DNA from: JABMPO01 sp964539785
GTDB lineage: Bacteria > Fidelibacterota > Marinisomatia > Marinisomatales > TCS56
Assembly (NCBI GenBank): GCA_964539785.1
Contig: CAZIJQ010000020.1
Span: 1 to 41,993, forward strand
DNA length: 41,993 nt
Direction of reading: 5' to 3'
Shown here: piece after piece, positions 1 to 8,601 of the stretch
How the letters are laid out: every line of letters begins with the position of its first letter
Numbering within the stretch: the first letter of the stretch is position 1
The notes under the pieces: model-generated
The model's input: only the letters and a program-made list of their open reading frames with translations
What the model was told of the DNA's origin: nothing
Database searches by the model: none
Position numbers and translations under genes: made by a program

Positions 1-143
1 AAGAAAAATTGCACCTATCATATGGTGGTGGTTTTCGGATCGCATTGAATGAAAACTTTATTATTGCAGTAGATTATGGTATGGCTGCCGATGGGCAGGA
101 TGGCAGCAGCGGGTTGTATATTGGATTAGGTTATTTATATTAA
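1..143 (+). CDS. C-terminal end of an outer-membrane beta-barrel protein (BamA/Omp85-like), partial
   Basis: An open frame enters from the left edge (codons in phase from base 3) and stops with TAA at 141-143, giving about 46 residues. The peptide has alternating strand-like segments (YGGGFRIALNENFIIAVDYG, then GLYIGLGYLY) and ends in an aromatic residue, as outer-membrane barrels do. The pattern of a glycine-rich strand, a VDYG strand and a final GLYIGLGYLY strand resembles the last strands of the bacterial surface antigen (D15/BamA/Omp85) family. The family call rests only on this tail, so another barrel family is possible. The gene is followed by a strong bidirectional terminator. Confidence 0.55.
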   Translation, partial: EKLHLSYGGGFRIALNENFIIAVDYGMAADGQDGSSGLYIGLGYLY

Positions 144-163
144 ACAATAACTAATGTAAAATC

Positions 164-194
164 AAAAAGGCCGCTTTAACAGCGGCCTTTTTTC
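164..194. terminator. Bidirectional intrinsic terminator
   Basis: AAAAAGGCCGCT (164-175) pairs perfectly with AGCGGCCTTTTT (181-192) around a 5-base loop. The A tract on the left and T tract on the right let it act in both directions. It lies between the partial rightward barrel gene and the leftward FadL-like gene, which converge here. Confidence 0.9.
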
Positions 195-214
195 TGTAAT
201 TATGTAATTCAGCT

Positions 215-1486
215 TTACTTAAGCTTGTACTGAATTCCAAAGGAGACAACAAAGGCAGATTTATCATATTCTTGTTTAAAGAAAGGATTTGATTTACCGT
301 TTGATGTAGTTCCATAGAATGTATTACTGGTATTCAGGGCGATAGACATTTTGGGATTTAAAATATATTTGATACCAGCACCAACCGTATTGGAAGGTAC
401 TCCAAAATCCAGATCAGTATTATAGTCTTCAGTTGGACCGGTTGTAGCGAATAGATAGCCGGCATTAACGGACAAGGCGTCACTCAGAGCATAATCCACA
501 GCCAGACCAGCATTAAAATCATTTACAACCAGTTCTTCATCTCCATCCCAATCACAGGCTGTATTGAACCAGTAATTAAAACCCAGTTCGGTCCGTAATT
601 TTTCGGACAATTGATAGGAAACACCAATGCCAAGCTGGGCGGGTATATCTTCGCTATATACTTCATCATCTGGGAACATAGGTGGATCTAAAACGGCACC
701 AGTGCCATCTGTGGTTGTTTCGGATGTCAGCTCAAGTTTGGTGATCGGTTCATAGCGTAAACCAATTCGTAGTTTGTCGTTGGGAACGAGATTTAAACTA
801 AAAACAGCAGTATAACCACTGCCGGAACGCTTGGAGTCAACGTAAATATCAGGAACTGGATTAACCGATGTATCAGGTAAGATTAAAGTGGCATCTAATA
901 AGTGGCCTTCATATGTATTGGTTGCCGTTACATATCTAAAGGCTGCCGCTAAAGAAATTTTGTCATTTAAAGCATAAGCAGCACCGGCTTGACCAGCAAA
1001 GTAGATTGAACTTCCTGTGAATGATGCATCAACGGAATAATCAGTGATGCCCTGAGTGCCTACAAAAACAGCCAAAAGCTCATCAAAGGATGGTAGCCCT
1101 TCCTCATAGGCAGCACTACCGCCACCACCAATGGGCATGAATCCGCCAAAGATTGTTAAAGCATCCTTTTTATGAGCAAAGTAGAAATTTGGAAAAACCG
1201 GTACAAAAGTATCACCTACATACGAATCCTTATTATAGGCATCATCAAAAACGGTAACTTCGCGGGTTTGCCAAACTGTTTGGCTGCTCAGGTACAAATA
1301 AGTACCATCATCCAGATAGGAAAGACCAGCGGGATTATAGAGGACAGCGTCCAGATCAGTGGAGGCGTTACGATTCAACGTTCCCATATATTCCGAACTT
1401 TGATTGGTGTTTGTGATCATTGCAGAGCAGATGGATAGTAAAACAAACAACATTGCGAATGCCAACAATCTTTTGTTTATTATCAT
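215..1486 (-). CDS. FadL/OmpP1-family outer-membrane transport protein
   Basis: The 423-residue protein has an N-terminal signal peptide (positive MIINKR, then a hydrophobic stretch to about residue 22). After it comes the FadL-like start NASTDLDAVLYNPAGLSYLDD, where NPAGL is the hallmark of the OmpP1/FadL/TodX family, followed by amphipathic strands such as LRIGLRYEPITKLEL and a C-terminal VVSFGIQYKLK. Family members form 14-stranded barrels that move hydrophobic compounds, such as long-chain fatty acids, across the outer membrane. The length is normal for the family. The substrate cannot be read from sequence. It lies downstream of a lipoprotein gene, but a hairpin at 1511-1549 separates the two, so it probably has its own promoter. 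Confidence 0.8.
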   Translation of the reverse strand: MIINKRLLAFAMLFVLLSICSAMITNTNQSSEYMGTLNRNASTDLDAVLYNPAGLSYLDDGTYLYLSSQTVWQTREVTVFDDAYNKDSYVGDTFVPVFPNFYFAHKKDALTIFGGFMPIGGGGSAAYEEGLPSFDELLAVFVGTQGITDYSVDASFTGSSIYFAGQAGAAYALNDKISLAAAFRYVTATNTYEGHLLDATLILPDTSVNPVPDIYVDSKRSGSGYTAVFSLNLVPNDKLRIGLRYEPITKLELTSETTTDGTGAVLDPPMFPDDEVYSEDIPAQLGIGVSYQLSEKLRTELGFNYWFNTACDWDGDEELVVNDFNAGLAVDYALSDALSVNAGYLFATTGPTEDYNTDLDFGVPSNTVGAGIKYILNPKMSIALNTSNTFYGTTSNGKSNPFFKQEYDKSAFVVSFGIQYKLK

Positions 1487-1510
1487 AATTATTATCCCAG
1501 TGTATTTAAG

Positions 1511-1549
1511 ATAGGGCAGATTGAATCAAGATTGATCAATCTGCCCTAT
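1511..1549. terminator. Perfect 14-bp hairpin between two leftward genes
   Basis: ATAGGGCAGATTGA (1511-1524) pairs perfectly with TCAATCTGCCCTAT (1536-1549) around an 11-base loop. It sits just past the stop of the lipoprotein gene (1586) and upstream of the FadL-like gene. It is therefore probably the lipoprotein gene's terminator, although the T tract after it in the leftward direction is weak. It could instead be an mRNA-stabilising or REP-like element. Confidence 0.6.
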
Positions 1550-1585
1550 TTAATTAAGCAAGTCTAATTACTATTATTACCTTGT

Positions 1586-2203
1586 TTACTGTTTAGTAAA
1601 ACCAAGGGTTGTAGAACTGGTGTTGATTACCGACACTCCGGGAACAAACATATCGGGTATACCATCGCTATTAGCATCAACAGGCAATACAACCGTGATT
1701 GTTTCTACGTCTGCGTAAGTCATGTCAATTGTAGTTGGACTATCAACATCGTCTACGGTGATAGGACCGGCTACACCACTCGGAGGTATTACATAAATTG
1801 CACCATCCAACAGCAGAGTGCTGAAATCCTCTGCTCCCGACCATTCGCCAGCATCATCCAAATCAACTGTTCCCAGATCAAATCCAAGGGTATCGTTTGC
1901 ATCTGGAAATGTACCAGTGAGTGTGTAGGTTCCATCATCAAACAATTCGGCTTCAGCAGTTACACCCAAACCGCTAAAGGCTGCCCAGGGCACTGTTCCA
2001 CCGCCTAAAACCGTACCTGCAGGAATTCCCAAAGCTGTAATTTCAACTGTAGCTGCATAAGAGGCTGATTGCACCATATTTGTCATAGTCCAGGTACCAA
2101 CCAATGCGCTTACATCTTCATCGTCATCGTCCTCACAGCCGATAAAAAAGACAACGCTGAAACCTAACAACAAAAGTGTAATTAGTTTAAATGTGTTTTT
2201 CAT
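1586..2203 (-). CDS. Lipoprotein of unknown function, acidic
   Basis: The 205-residue protein has a clear lipoprotein signal peptide ending in the lipobox FIGC (Cys at about residue 23), directly followed by an acidic run EDDDDED. The sequence after it, SALVGTWTMTNMVQSASY, resembles the start of lipocalin-like lipoproteins of FCB bacteria, in which a LxGTWxxT strand opens a small barrel. A DANSDGIPD segment near residue 178 looks like a calcium-binding D-rich loop. The start is supported by GGAG five bases before the ATG. The function is unknown. The gene lies downstream of a TonB-dependent receptor in the same direction and could be co-expressed with it. Confidence 0.7.
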   Translation of the reverse strand: MKNTFKLITLLLLGFSVVFFIGCEDDDDEDVSALVGTWTMTNMVQSASYAATVEITALGIPAGTVLGGGTVPWAAFSGLGVTAEAELFDDGTYTLTGTFPDANDTLGFDLGTVDLDDAGEWSGAEDFSTLLLDGAIYVIPPSGVAGPITVDDVDSPTTIDMTYADVETITVVLPVDANSDGIPDMFVPGVSVINTSSTTLGFTKQ

Positions 2204-2316
2204 TGTTTCTCCGTTTTAAGTATGAAATCTGATTAATGTTATTGAATAGTAATATTCCCTTAAGACTAAAATAGAACGGAATCAGGCAGGAATGCAAAAA
2301 AAATATTTATCTTCTT

Positions 2317-4509
2317 TTAGAGGATATAATTGACCGAAAAAACCACTTTTCGTTCCGGTCCCATGTTACGCTCAAGGTCGACAAAATAATACTGGAAGAA
2401 ATTTTCAACTCGTAATTGCAGTTCGATTTGCCGGGTTCGATAACCAATCCCCATATTCCACAAATGGATTGGCACACGTCGATCGCTTCCGGTTTTTGGA
2501 TCTTCCTGGAATAACTCGACCCGTTCAATTCTACTGGCGTAACGGTACTCAATGCCAGCGAAGACGCCCTGCCAGTTAACTCGTGCCTGTCCGCTAAAAC
2601 TGTGGCGAAAACGATATGATAATGTATCCGATATTTTCCCGTTCGAATCGAGCTCCACCGGGCTCAACCAGGTATAACCAACGCTTGTTTGAAACAAATT
2701 ATTGAAGAATGCTCCGGACAGACCTAACTCGGCACCGGAAATTCGGGCATCGGTTAGGTTTTCGAAATGAATGGTACCAGAAGTGAAAATAACTGGTTCG
2801 ATCATCTGATTAAAGCTGGTGGTAAACAATGAACAATCCATTTTTAGCCCGGAAACAAAACCCCTTCCCTGCCAGGCTAACAGACCCCCGATTTCTGCGG
2901 ATAAGCTGTTTTCGGCCACGAGATCCGGATTTGGTATTACCTTGAAAACGCTCAACTGGGATGACGAATACAGCTCAGCGATGGTGGGCACACGAAAACC
3001 GTGTCCAATCGATCCCCGCAGGGCAAAACCCTCAACTGGATTGTAGTTTAGCGCCAATTGCGGCGAAAATGTTTGGTCAACCAGGCGATTATCGACTTGA
3101 TATATTTCATAACGACCGCCCAGAGAAAGATTAACTGTTTTATACAAACGTTTTTGTCCCAGAAGATAAAATGAAGACGAATTGCTGGAATGGTCGCCAA
3201 AGATGCGGGCGTCTATCTTTGCCTGCTGAAAGACCAGCCCGACAGTTGTATTGAAGGATTCGGTCCAATTAGTTGAAACTTGTACTTCACCATAATATTT
3301 TGATTCGGTTGAGAAATCATTATTTGTTAGTCCGCTGTTTTCCCAATTGATTGAGTAAAGGGCAGCCTTAATTTTAATTATTGTTGCCGCTGAATGGATA
3401 TAATTGAACAAGCTGCTGAGATTAAGTTTGTGACCTTCGGAGCGGTCGTTTTCATAGCCGCCGGGAGCCTCAAAGGGTTCGGCTGCATTTTTCCAGAGCG
3501 AACTGAGGCCAGACTGGTCTGAAAGAAAATTTCCAAACAATGTGGTGCTGTAGCGCGAGCCGAAATTCAGTTTTAATTTGCCGGTCAGGTTCAAAGCTTC
3601 CTTCCATCCCAGGCGATAATAGCCGTCAGTCCGGCGCTGCTGTAACCGTACCCAGTAACCATGTTGACCAAACGGTTGCGCATGACTCAATTCAGCCACA
3701 TAAAATCGGTTAGGTTGATTGGTCCATTGCCATTGATCGTATTTGGGGGCGCTGTATTGCCCGGCCTTTAACTGCAACCGCGTTTCCGGGGTGGCGGGTG
3801 TGTTGCGGGTAATAATATTGATGACACCACCCATGGCGCTGGAGCCATACAAGGCTGATCCGCTGGATTTAATAACCTCCACCCGGGCAATTTCTGAAGT
3901 AGGGATAACGGCCCAGGTGATATTGCCGGCGGCGCTGCCTAATAATGGTAGTCCATCCAGTAACAACAAGGAACGGTTTCCGGCCCCCAGGGAATAACTG
4001 TTGGCCCCCCTGATATTAATTTGATCTTTGACAATCGAGATTCCGGTTTCGAACGGCAGCACCTCTTCCAGACTCAAAGCAGCCCGATCCTGAATTTGGC
4101 GCGGGCCGATAACGGTGACGGCAACGGGAGCTGTAAAAATATCCTGTTCTTTTCGGGTGGCCGTCACAATAATTTGAGGCGATGCTAAAACGTCGGCGGT
4201 CATTCCAATTTCAATGAAATCAGCCGTGGTATCATCCAAGCCGGAAAATGAAATAATTTGCCTTTTATAACCCATCATTGTCACAATCAGAGAAAAATCA
4301 GTATCGACCGGGATGTTGATGGAAAAAGCTCCGTCGTTGCCGGCTGCAGCACCAGTGTAGGAATGCCGTAAAAGGATATTGGCACCGGCCAGCGGTTCAT
4401 TTGTAACTGAATCAATTACCCTGCCCTGAATGACTGTTTCAGTAGCGCCAATAATGCTAAAAAAAATAACAGTTATAAAACAGACGACTCTTGCTGAAAA
4501 TGCCGGCAT
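2317..4509 (-). CDS. TonB-dependent outer-membrane receptor with carboxypeptidase-regulatory domain
   Basis: The 730-residue protein opens with a signal peptide, then a carboxypeptidase-regulatory-like domain (VIQGRVIDSVTNEPLAGANI to about residue 105), then a plug domain (LSLEEVLPFETGISIVKDQ, NIRGANSY, LLLDGLPLL, ALYGSSAMGGVINIITR), then a long beta-barrel. Such receptors take up siderophores, vitamin B12 or glycans using energy from TonB-ExbBD. The barrel includes the usual late motif LRGSIGHGFRVPTIAELY, seen in cobalamin and iron receptors. I chose the ATG at 4509, one base after the stop of the upstream lipoprotein gene. An in-frame TTG at 4539 would overlap that gene. The close spacing suggests co-transcription with the lipoprotein. 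The ligand is unknown. Confidence 0.88.
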   Translation of the reverse strand: MPAFSARVVCFITVIFFSIIGATETVIQGRVIDSVTNEPLAGANILLRHSYTGAAAGNDGAFSINIPVDTDFSLIVTMMGYKRQIISFSGLDDTTADFIEIGMTADVLASPQIIVTATRKEQDIFTAPVAVTVIGPRQIQDRAALSLEEVLPFETGISIVKDQINIRGANSYSLGAGNRSLLLLDGLPLLGSAAGNITWAVIPTSEIARVEVIKSSGSALYGSSAMGGVINIITRNTPATPETRLQLKAGQYSAPKYDQWQWTNQPNRFYVAELSHAQPFGQHGYWVRLQQRRTDGYYRLGWKEALNLTGKLKLNFGSRYSTTLFGNFLSDQSGLSSLWKNAAEPFEAPGGYENDRSEGHKLNLSSLFNYIHSAATIIKIKAALYSINWENSGLTNNDFSTESKYYGEVQVSTNWTESFNTTVGLVFQQAKIDARIFGDHSSNSSSFYLLGQKRLYKTVNLSLGGRYEIYQVDNRLVDQTFSPQLALNYNPVEGFALRGSIGHGFRVPTIAELYSSSQLSVFKVIPNPDLVAENSLSAEIGGLLAWQGRGFVSGLKMDCSLFTTSFNQMIEPVIFTSGTIHFENLTDARISGAELGLSGAFFNNLFQTSVGYTWLSPVELDSNGKISDTLSYRFRHSFSGQARVNWQGVFAGIEYRYASRIERVELFQEDPKTGSDRRVPIHLWNMGIGYRTRQIELQLRVENFFQYYFVDLERNMGPERKVVFSVNYIL

Positions 4510-4510
4510 C

Positions 4511-5038
4511 TTAAAATTCAATTTCCCAGAGATCGTCAATTTTTGTTATCTGTTGCTCATGAATCAAAATTGATTTTGAATTCAGGAGAATGTCAATGAT
4601 TTCAGTACCAGGTAATTTCACAGGCAAATGAGGGGCATTAAGAACAGAATCGATTTTAACGATAAAAGTCTCTGGTGGAATCGTTAATCCTACGGGTATA
4701 ATCTGGTAACCTCCAGGTTTCAACTGGATAAAAAATTCTGTTAATGGATCACAATCGCTGGCGGTTACATCACAGGGTAAAATCGGTTCGCTGTAGGCAA
4801 TCAGATGATCTGCAATATTATCCAGATCCAATCGGTCGAGCACACCCAGCACAACAGCCGTGATCTCAGCCGAAGCAAACGTTGAATCAGGTATAGATAT
4901 TTGTCCCTCAACGCCCGAGACTGGCGTCAGTCCGGTGGGCGCCGCACATTGGAAAAGTAAAGAAGTTAATACAAAGATTAGCCCCGTTATCTGTTTTTTC
5001 ATTAATTGTTTACGTAATAGAATTTTCCCCATAACCAA
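4511..5038 (-). CDS. Lipoprotein of unknown function upstream of a TonB-dependent receptor
   Basis: The protein has a lipoprotein signal (KKQITGLIFVLTSLLFQC, lipobox LFQC) and a mature part of about 145 residues with no motif I recognise. A pattern such as GQISIPDSTFASAEITAVVLG is typical of beta-sandwich surface lipoproteins. The start is uncertain: AAGGAGG at 5051-5057 is 12 bases from a TTG at 5038 and 18 from an ATG at 5032. A more internal ATG at 5002 has no ribosome site but gives the most typical signal peptide. The stop is one base before the receptor's ATG, so the two genes are probably translated from one message. A role as an accessory surface lipoprotein of the receptor is inferred from position only. 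Confidence 0.65.
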   Translation of the reverse strand: MVMGKILLRKQLMKKQITGLIFVLTSLLFQCAAPTGLTPVSGVEGQISIPDSTFASAEITAVVLGVLDRLDLDNIADHLIAYSEPILPCDVTASDCDPLTEFFIQLKPGGYQIIPVGLTIPPETFIVKIDSVLNAPHLPVKLPGTEIIDILLNSKSILIHEQQITKIDDLWEIEF

Positions 5039-5401
5039 ATTTAAAGAGAACCTCCTTGATACCGGTTATACTTTATAAAAATATTATACAAGTAGGGTGG
5101 CACAATGCTTATTAATACACAATATCAAGTATAAAAAATACACATTATGGCATATTGATTAATTTTTTAAAAAAGCTTACGTTCTATCAGCCCAACAGAA
5201 GGTTGGGTGGTTCATTGCTACATATTATCTGTAATCTGGCTGTTTCTCTATAAGCAAAGCCCTTTGGTAATACGAAGGGCTTTTGCTATTAAAATATCCG
5301 ATAAATCGATTTGTATTTATCTGCAATTTGGTGAACTTCTGATAATGGTGCGGATAAATCTTTTTAACCTAAAATGATTAACAAATAGATTTGACAGTGA
5401 A
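5039..5401. other. Divergent intergenic region (363 bp) with hairpins
   Basis: This gap lies between the leftward lipoprotein gene and the rightward glycerophosphodiesterase gene, so it should hold both promoters. It is very AT-rich. I see the ribosome-binding site AAGGAGG for the leftward gene, a short hairpin (CCCAAC 5191-5196 with GTTGGG 5202-5207) and an intrinsic terminator (5254-5288). No open frame in it looks like a gene. Confidence 0.6.
5254..5288 (+). terminator. Orphan intrinsic terminator upstream of the glycerophosphodiesterase gene
   Basis: AAAGCCCTT (5256-5264) pairs with AAGGGCTTT (5275-5283), extended by GC pairs with one bulge, and a T tract follows on the + strand. No coding gene ends here, since both neighbours start away from it. 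It may end a short untranslated RNA, act in a leader, or be the remnant of a lost gene. Confidence 0.65.
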
Positions 5402-6220
5402 ATGTTGACAGTAATGATAGTAACAATTTTCTTCATTCTGTATTATTTGTATTTATGGAAACCCTGTCCCATTAGCGATTCCTTAATTGCGAAATCGGTT
5501 TATCTGGGACATCGCGGGGCCAAGCATCGAGCTCCCGAAAATACGGTATCGGCATTTCTGGAGGTTAAAAAGGCTGGCCTCCATGGTACCGAACTTGATG
5601 TTGTTAAAACAAAAGATGGTCATCTGGTATGCTCGCATAATTTCGACTTGGAAATGGAAACAGATGGAAAAGGGTATATTTACAATATTTTATACCAAGA
5701 TCTATTGTTAGTAAATGCCGGAATTAATTTTCCACTCCCCACAAAAGAACAAATACCATTATTATCGCATATTCTGGCGCTTTTTCCTGAGCCCTACCTG
5801 ATTAATATAGAAATAAAAACCCGGACATTTTTTGATATTAGCACAGCTTTTCAGGTTGCACGGCTCGTTCGCCGCCTGGGCTTACAACAGAGGGTGATAG
5901 TATCCAGTTTTAATCCACTGATATTACCGATTATAAAATTGATTGATCGCCAAATCGTGACTGGTTTTATAATTGAACCAAAAACCCAAAGGTTAATACG
6001 CTTTGTTAATCTGATTCATCCTGATTATTTACACCCGGAATCCACCCTGGTCACCGACGACCTGCTTAGATACGCCCGGCAAAAAGGAATGGCGGTTAAT
6101 GTCTGGACGGTCAACAATAAGCCGGCAATTGATTGGCTGGTGAAAAAAGGTGTGAATGGAATAATTACCGACCGACCGGAATATTGTCCACTGCCGTCCG
6201 AGCTTGGAGTTGGACCTTGA
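5402..6220 (+). CDS. Glycerophosphodiester phosphodiesterase, membrane-anchored
   Basis: The 272-residue protein begins with one membrane helix (LTVMIVTIFFILYYLYLW) followed by a GDPD TIM barrel. The catalytic set is visible: HRGAKHRAPENT (His-Arg and the conserved Glu-Asn), ELDV (metal-binding Glu and Asp) and SHNFDLEMETDGKG (second catalytic His). Later come IEIKT and the closing NVWTVNN and GVNGIITDRPEY motifs. The enzyme splits glycerophosphodiesters, released from phospholipids, into sn-glycerol-3-phosphate and an alcohol. The helix suggests anchoring at the inner membrane. Its end overlaps the end of the convergent membrane-protein gene by 56 bases. Confidence 0.9.
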   Translation: MLTVMIVTIFFILYYLYLWKPCPISDSLIAKSVYLGHRGAKHRAPENTVSAFLEVKKAGLHGTELDVVKTKDGHLVCSHNFDLEMETDGKGYIYNILYQDLLLVNAGINFPLPTKEQIPLLSHILALFPEPYLINIEIKTRTFFDISTAFQVARLVRRLGLQQRVIVSSFNPLILPIIKLIDRQIVTGFIIEPKTQRLIRFVNLIHPDYLHPESTLVTDDLLRYARQKGMAVNVWTVNNKPAIDWLVKKGVNGIITDRPEYCPLPSELGVGP

Positions 6221-6824
6221 TAAAGAGCGCTAAACCGATGATGAAGCAGGGCCAGAAGAGATACCAGGAATAATGTTCGGGCACGGTTTGAGACATTACG
6301 GCGCGGCCGGGAATCAGGAAAGTTACGATAATCCCGATACCCATCAGTATTTCTAAAAACCAGAATTTTATGCTTAGAACCAGTACCCGGCTGCGTTCAT
6401 CAGCCCATAGCAGCACTACCCCTCCGTAAATCAATCCCAACGAAATTACCATCGGCGCCCAGACCGGTCCTACCCAGGGATAGGGAATTAGAAACAGAAT
6501 ATCCCAGGTGAAAAGATTCTCCGGCCACCCCAAAACCAGTTTCAGGAAAATATAGTAAAATATGTCCCAGACGGCGAATATGATGCTGAAAGCCGCCAGT
6601 TTAACCAGTCTCGAGCCGGCTGTTAATGCCGCCGCGGACCAAATTAAAACTATGGTGGCAATTTCACGCAGAATTTCAACGGTAGCAATATTGCTGGTGG
6701 CAATAATAACCGGAAAGCTGAACCCGCTGGGATAATGCAGTTTCCGCAAGTACACAACTATTGCCGCCTCGATAAAACCGAAAGCAATTCCAAATAGAAT
6801 AAGCCAGATTAAGCGTTTTTTCAC
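6165..6824 (-). CDS. Six-helix integral membrane protein, function unknown
   Basis: The 219-residue protein is almost wholly hydrophobic, with about six predicted helices (roughly residues 5-24, 50-68, 74-98, 114-135, 145-170 and 188-206). Loops include an aromatic WDIFYYIFLK segment and WPENLFTWDILFLIPYPWVGP, which look conserved rather than random, together with an early GFIEAAIVVYLR helix. I do not recognise a named family. Possible catalytic or ligand residues are the Glu of FIEAAIVVYLR and the Trp-Asp pairs. The gene ends inside the end of the glycerophosphodiesterase gene on the other strand. Downstream of the broken IMPDH-like locus on the same strand, it could share its transcript. 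Confidence 0.6.
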   Translation of the reverse strand: MKKRLIWLILFGIAFGFIEAAIVVYLRKLHYPSGFSFPVIIATSNIATVEILREIATIVLIWSAAALTAGSRLVKLAAFSIIFAVWDIFYYIFLKLVLGWPENLFTWDILFLIPYPWVGPVWAPMVISLGLIYGGVVLLWADERSRVLVLSIKFWFLEILMGIGIIVTFLIPGRAVMSQTVPEHYSWYLFWPCFIIGLALFIKVQLQARTAVDNIPVGR

Positions 6825-6875
6825 TTTAACCTTCTGAGAGATAATTTATTGCAGGAGAAATCGTAATGGATCCAA

Positions 6876-7241
6876 TTAATCCCGGGAATGATGAACGGCG
6901 AAGGAGCTGTTTTCATAAAATTCCTTCAGATTTGCGGCACCCATATAGCTGAAGGAACTGCGTAAACCCGCCTCAATCTGATCAAGAATGTTTTGAACTC
7001 CTCCATTATACTCAACGATAGTTTCATCACCTTCCACATAATAGGGGTTTTTACCACGCTTCTGTTGTACCGCAAAGGAGGCCGAGCCCCGATAGGCCTT
7101 ATACAGCTTACCATCATATTTGAGGATATTTCCTTCCGCTTCTTTAGTGCCGGCCAGCATCCGTCCCACCATCACCAGATCGCCGCCCAGCGCCAGGACT
7201 TTTGCAATATCACCGGGCCGTGCGAATGCCGCCATCGGCAA
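6876..7241 (-). pseudogene. IMP dehydrogenase/GMP reductase C-terminal fragment, frame-shifted from the preceding frame
   Basis: The 121-codon frame reads RPGDIAKVLALGGDLVMVGRMLAGTKEAEG, then LYKAYRGSAS, then GLRSSFSYMGAANLKEFYENS. These are the phosphate-binding end and active-site flap of the IMPDH/GMP reductase barrel. The final GLRSSFSYMGAANLKE is closer to GMP reductase (GuaC-like) than to classical IMPDH. It continues the C-terminal part of the frame at 7210-8601 after a one-base shift: removing one C from the run at 7218-7219 restores ADGGIRT then PGDIAK. The apparent ATG inside this frame is therefore not a real start. A sequencing error rather than a mutation is possible. Confidence 0.75.
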
Positions 7242-8601
7242 TCAGCAAAGCCTCGGATCTCAACTCATCTTTAGCTGCCCTGCATTCAACAATGGATGAT
7301 ACTATTCCCTGCCCCACACCGGTCATAATTGATGTTGTACACATGGATCCGGTGCCGATCCCGACTCTAATGGCCTGAACCCCCAGATTTGATAGATAGG
7401 CAAACCCTTCCTTGGAATCGACGTTTCCGCAGATGATAAACACATCATTCAGATTCCGTAAATATTTAACCACAGGTTCTACAGCCGCATTGAATCCGTT
7501 GGCAACATCAACAATGAAAAAGCGCGCCCCCAGCCGATAAAATTTATCAATCATTGGTTTTTCTTCCAGTCCAACGGCGATCACCGCACCGGCGTTTTCA
7601 GCCTGAAGTTTTTGCGAGCCAAACAAGGTGTTGGGCTCTAACATGGCACTGATTTCCGGCTGGTTATCATCGGCAGCCGCCAAATTGGTGCTGTAGTTAT
7701 CATAATCGATTAAATTCCAACCGATGAAATCATATTGCCGCCCGGGATAACGAAGTGGCCTGACGTTACTATTACCCACCTCCCAATCTAAGACAAGGTT
7801 GTTGAAATCCCGGGCCGGTACGCCCTCCATAAAGTCAACATCGCCGCTTTTAACCTGTAGCCAGAGATTAATATTATCAGAGACAACCATGAATATAATC
7901 CGATCCAGATAGGGCTTACCAGGCTTATAATATGCTTCAAAACGCTCCAGAACCAAGGTCTGCTGGCTGGTCCAATCCTTGAATTTGAAGGGGCCGGTCC
8001 CTACCGGCTGGCGATTGAAAGGACTGTTGGGAATTTCCGCCGGATCCAGCTTGCCAAGGATATGCTGGGGGACGATATAACCTTCGATTGCTTCCGTAAG
8101 CATGGTTGGAGTACGTTTGGTAAAACGGAAGATTACAGTTGAATCATTGGGTGCTTCGATGACCCTGATGTTTTGCTTTAATGATATTCCTACCCAACCA
8201 ATCGTAGGGTCAGTCTGCAGGGCATAGGTGAAAAGGACATCATTAGCCGTAAATAAAGTACTGTCATGCCAGAATACATCGGTGCGGAGTTGAAAGGTGA
8301 TTGCCAGGCTGTCCTCTGAGAAAAACCAGGCCTTAGCCAGCTCTGGTGAATAAGAAACCATATCGGTATTTAATTTGCCCAGCTGGCGATATAGAACGGC
8401 CAGGACATTTTGTGCTGTCCGCGACAGGGCCATCAGTGGGTTCAAAACATCCGGCTCGCTAATGATACCAGCAACCAGAGTACCGCCGGGAACGATTTTT
8501 TGACCAGTTGGATCTAATCTGGCTTGCTGACCACCCTGGGAATCAGTTTTACTGCAACTAAAGAATAACAGGCACAGACTGATTAAAAATATTCGATTCA
8601 T
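7210..8601 (-). pseudogene. Chimeric frame: peptide ABC transporter substrate-binding lipoprotein N-terminus joined to IMPDH/GMP reductase
   Basis: Residues 1 to about 331 are a solute-binding protein of family 5 (oligopeptide/dipeptide type): lipoprotein signal with lipobox FFSC, then WHDSTLFTANDVLFTYALQT, PVGTGPFKFKDW and YDFIGWNLIDYDNY. Family members are about 500-600 residues, so the second lobe is missing. From about residue 332 (base 7608) the same frame turns into an IMPDH/GMP reductase barrel: AGAVIAVGL, FFIVDVANG, VGIGTGSMCTTSIMTGVG (with the catalytic Cys) and ADGGIR, without its first roughly 100 residues. It then hits a stop caused by a one-base insertion. Neither half can be a normal enzyme. 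The join suggests a deletion fusing two genes, or an assembly error. Confidence 0.8.
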
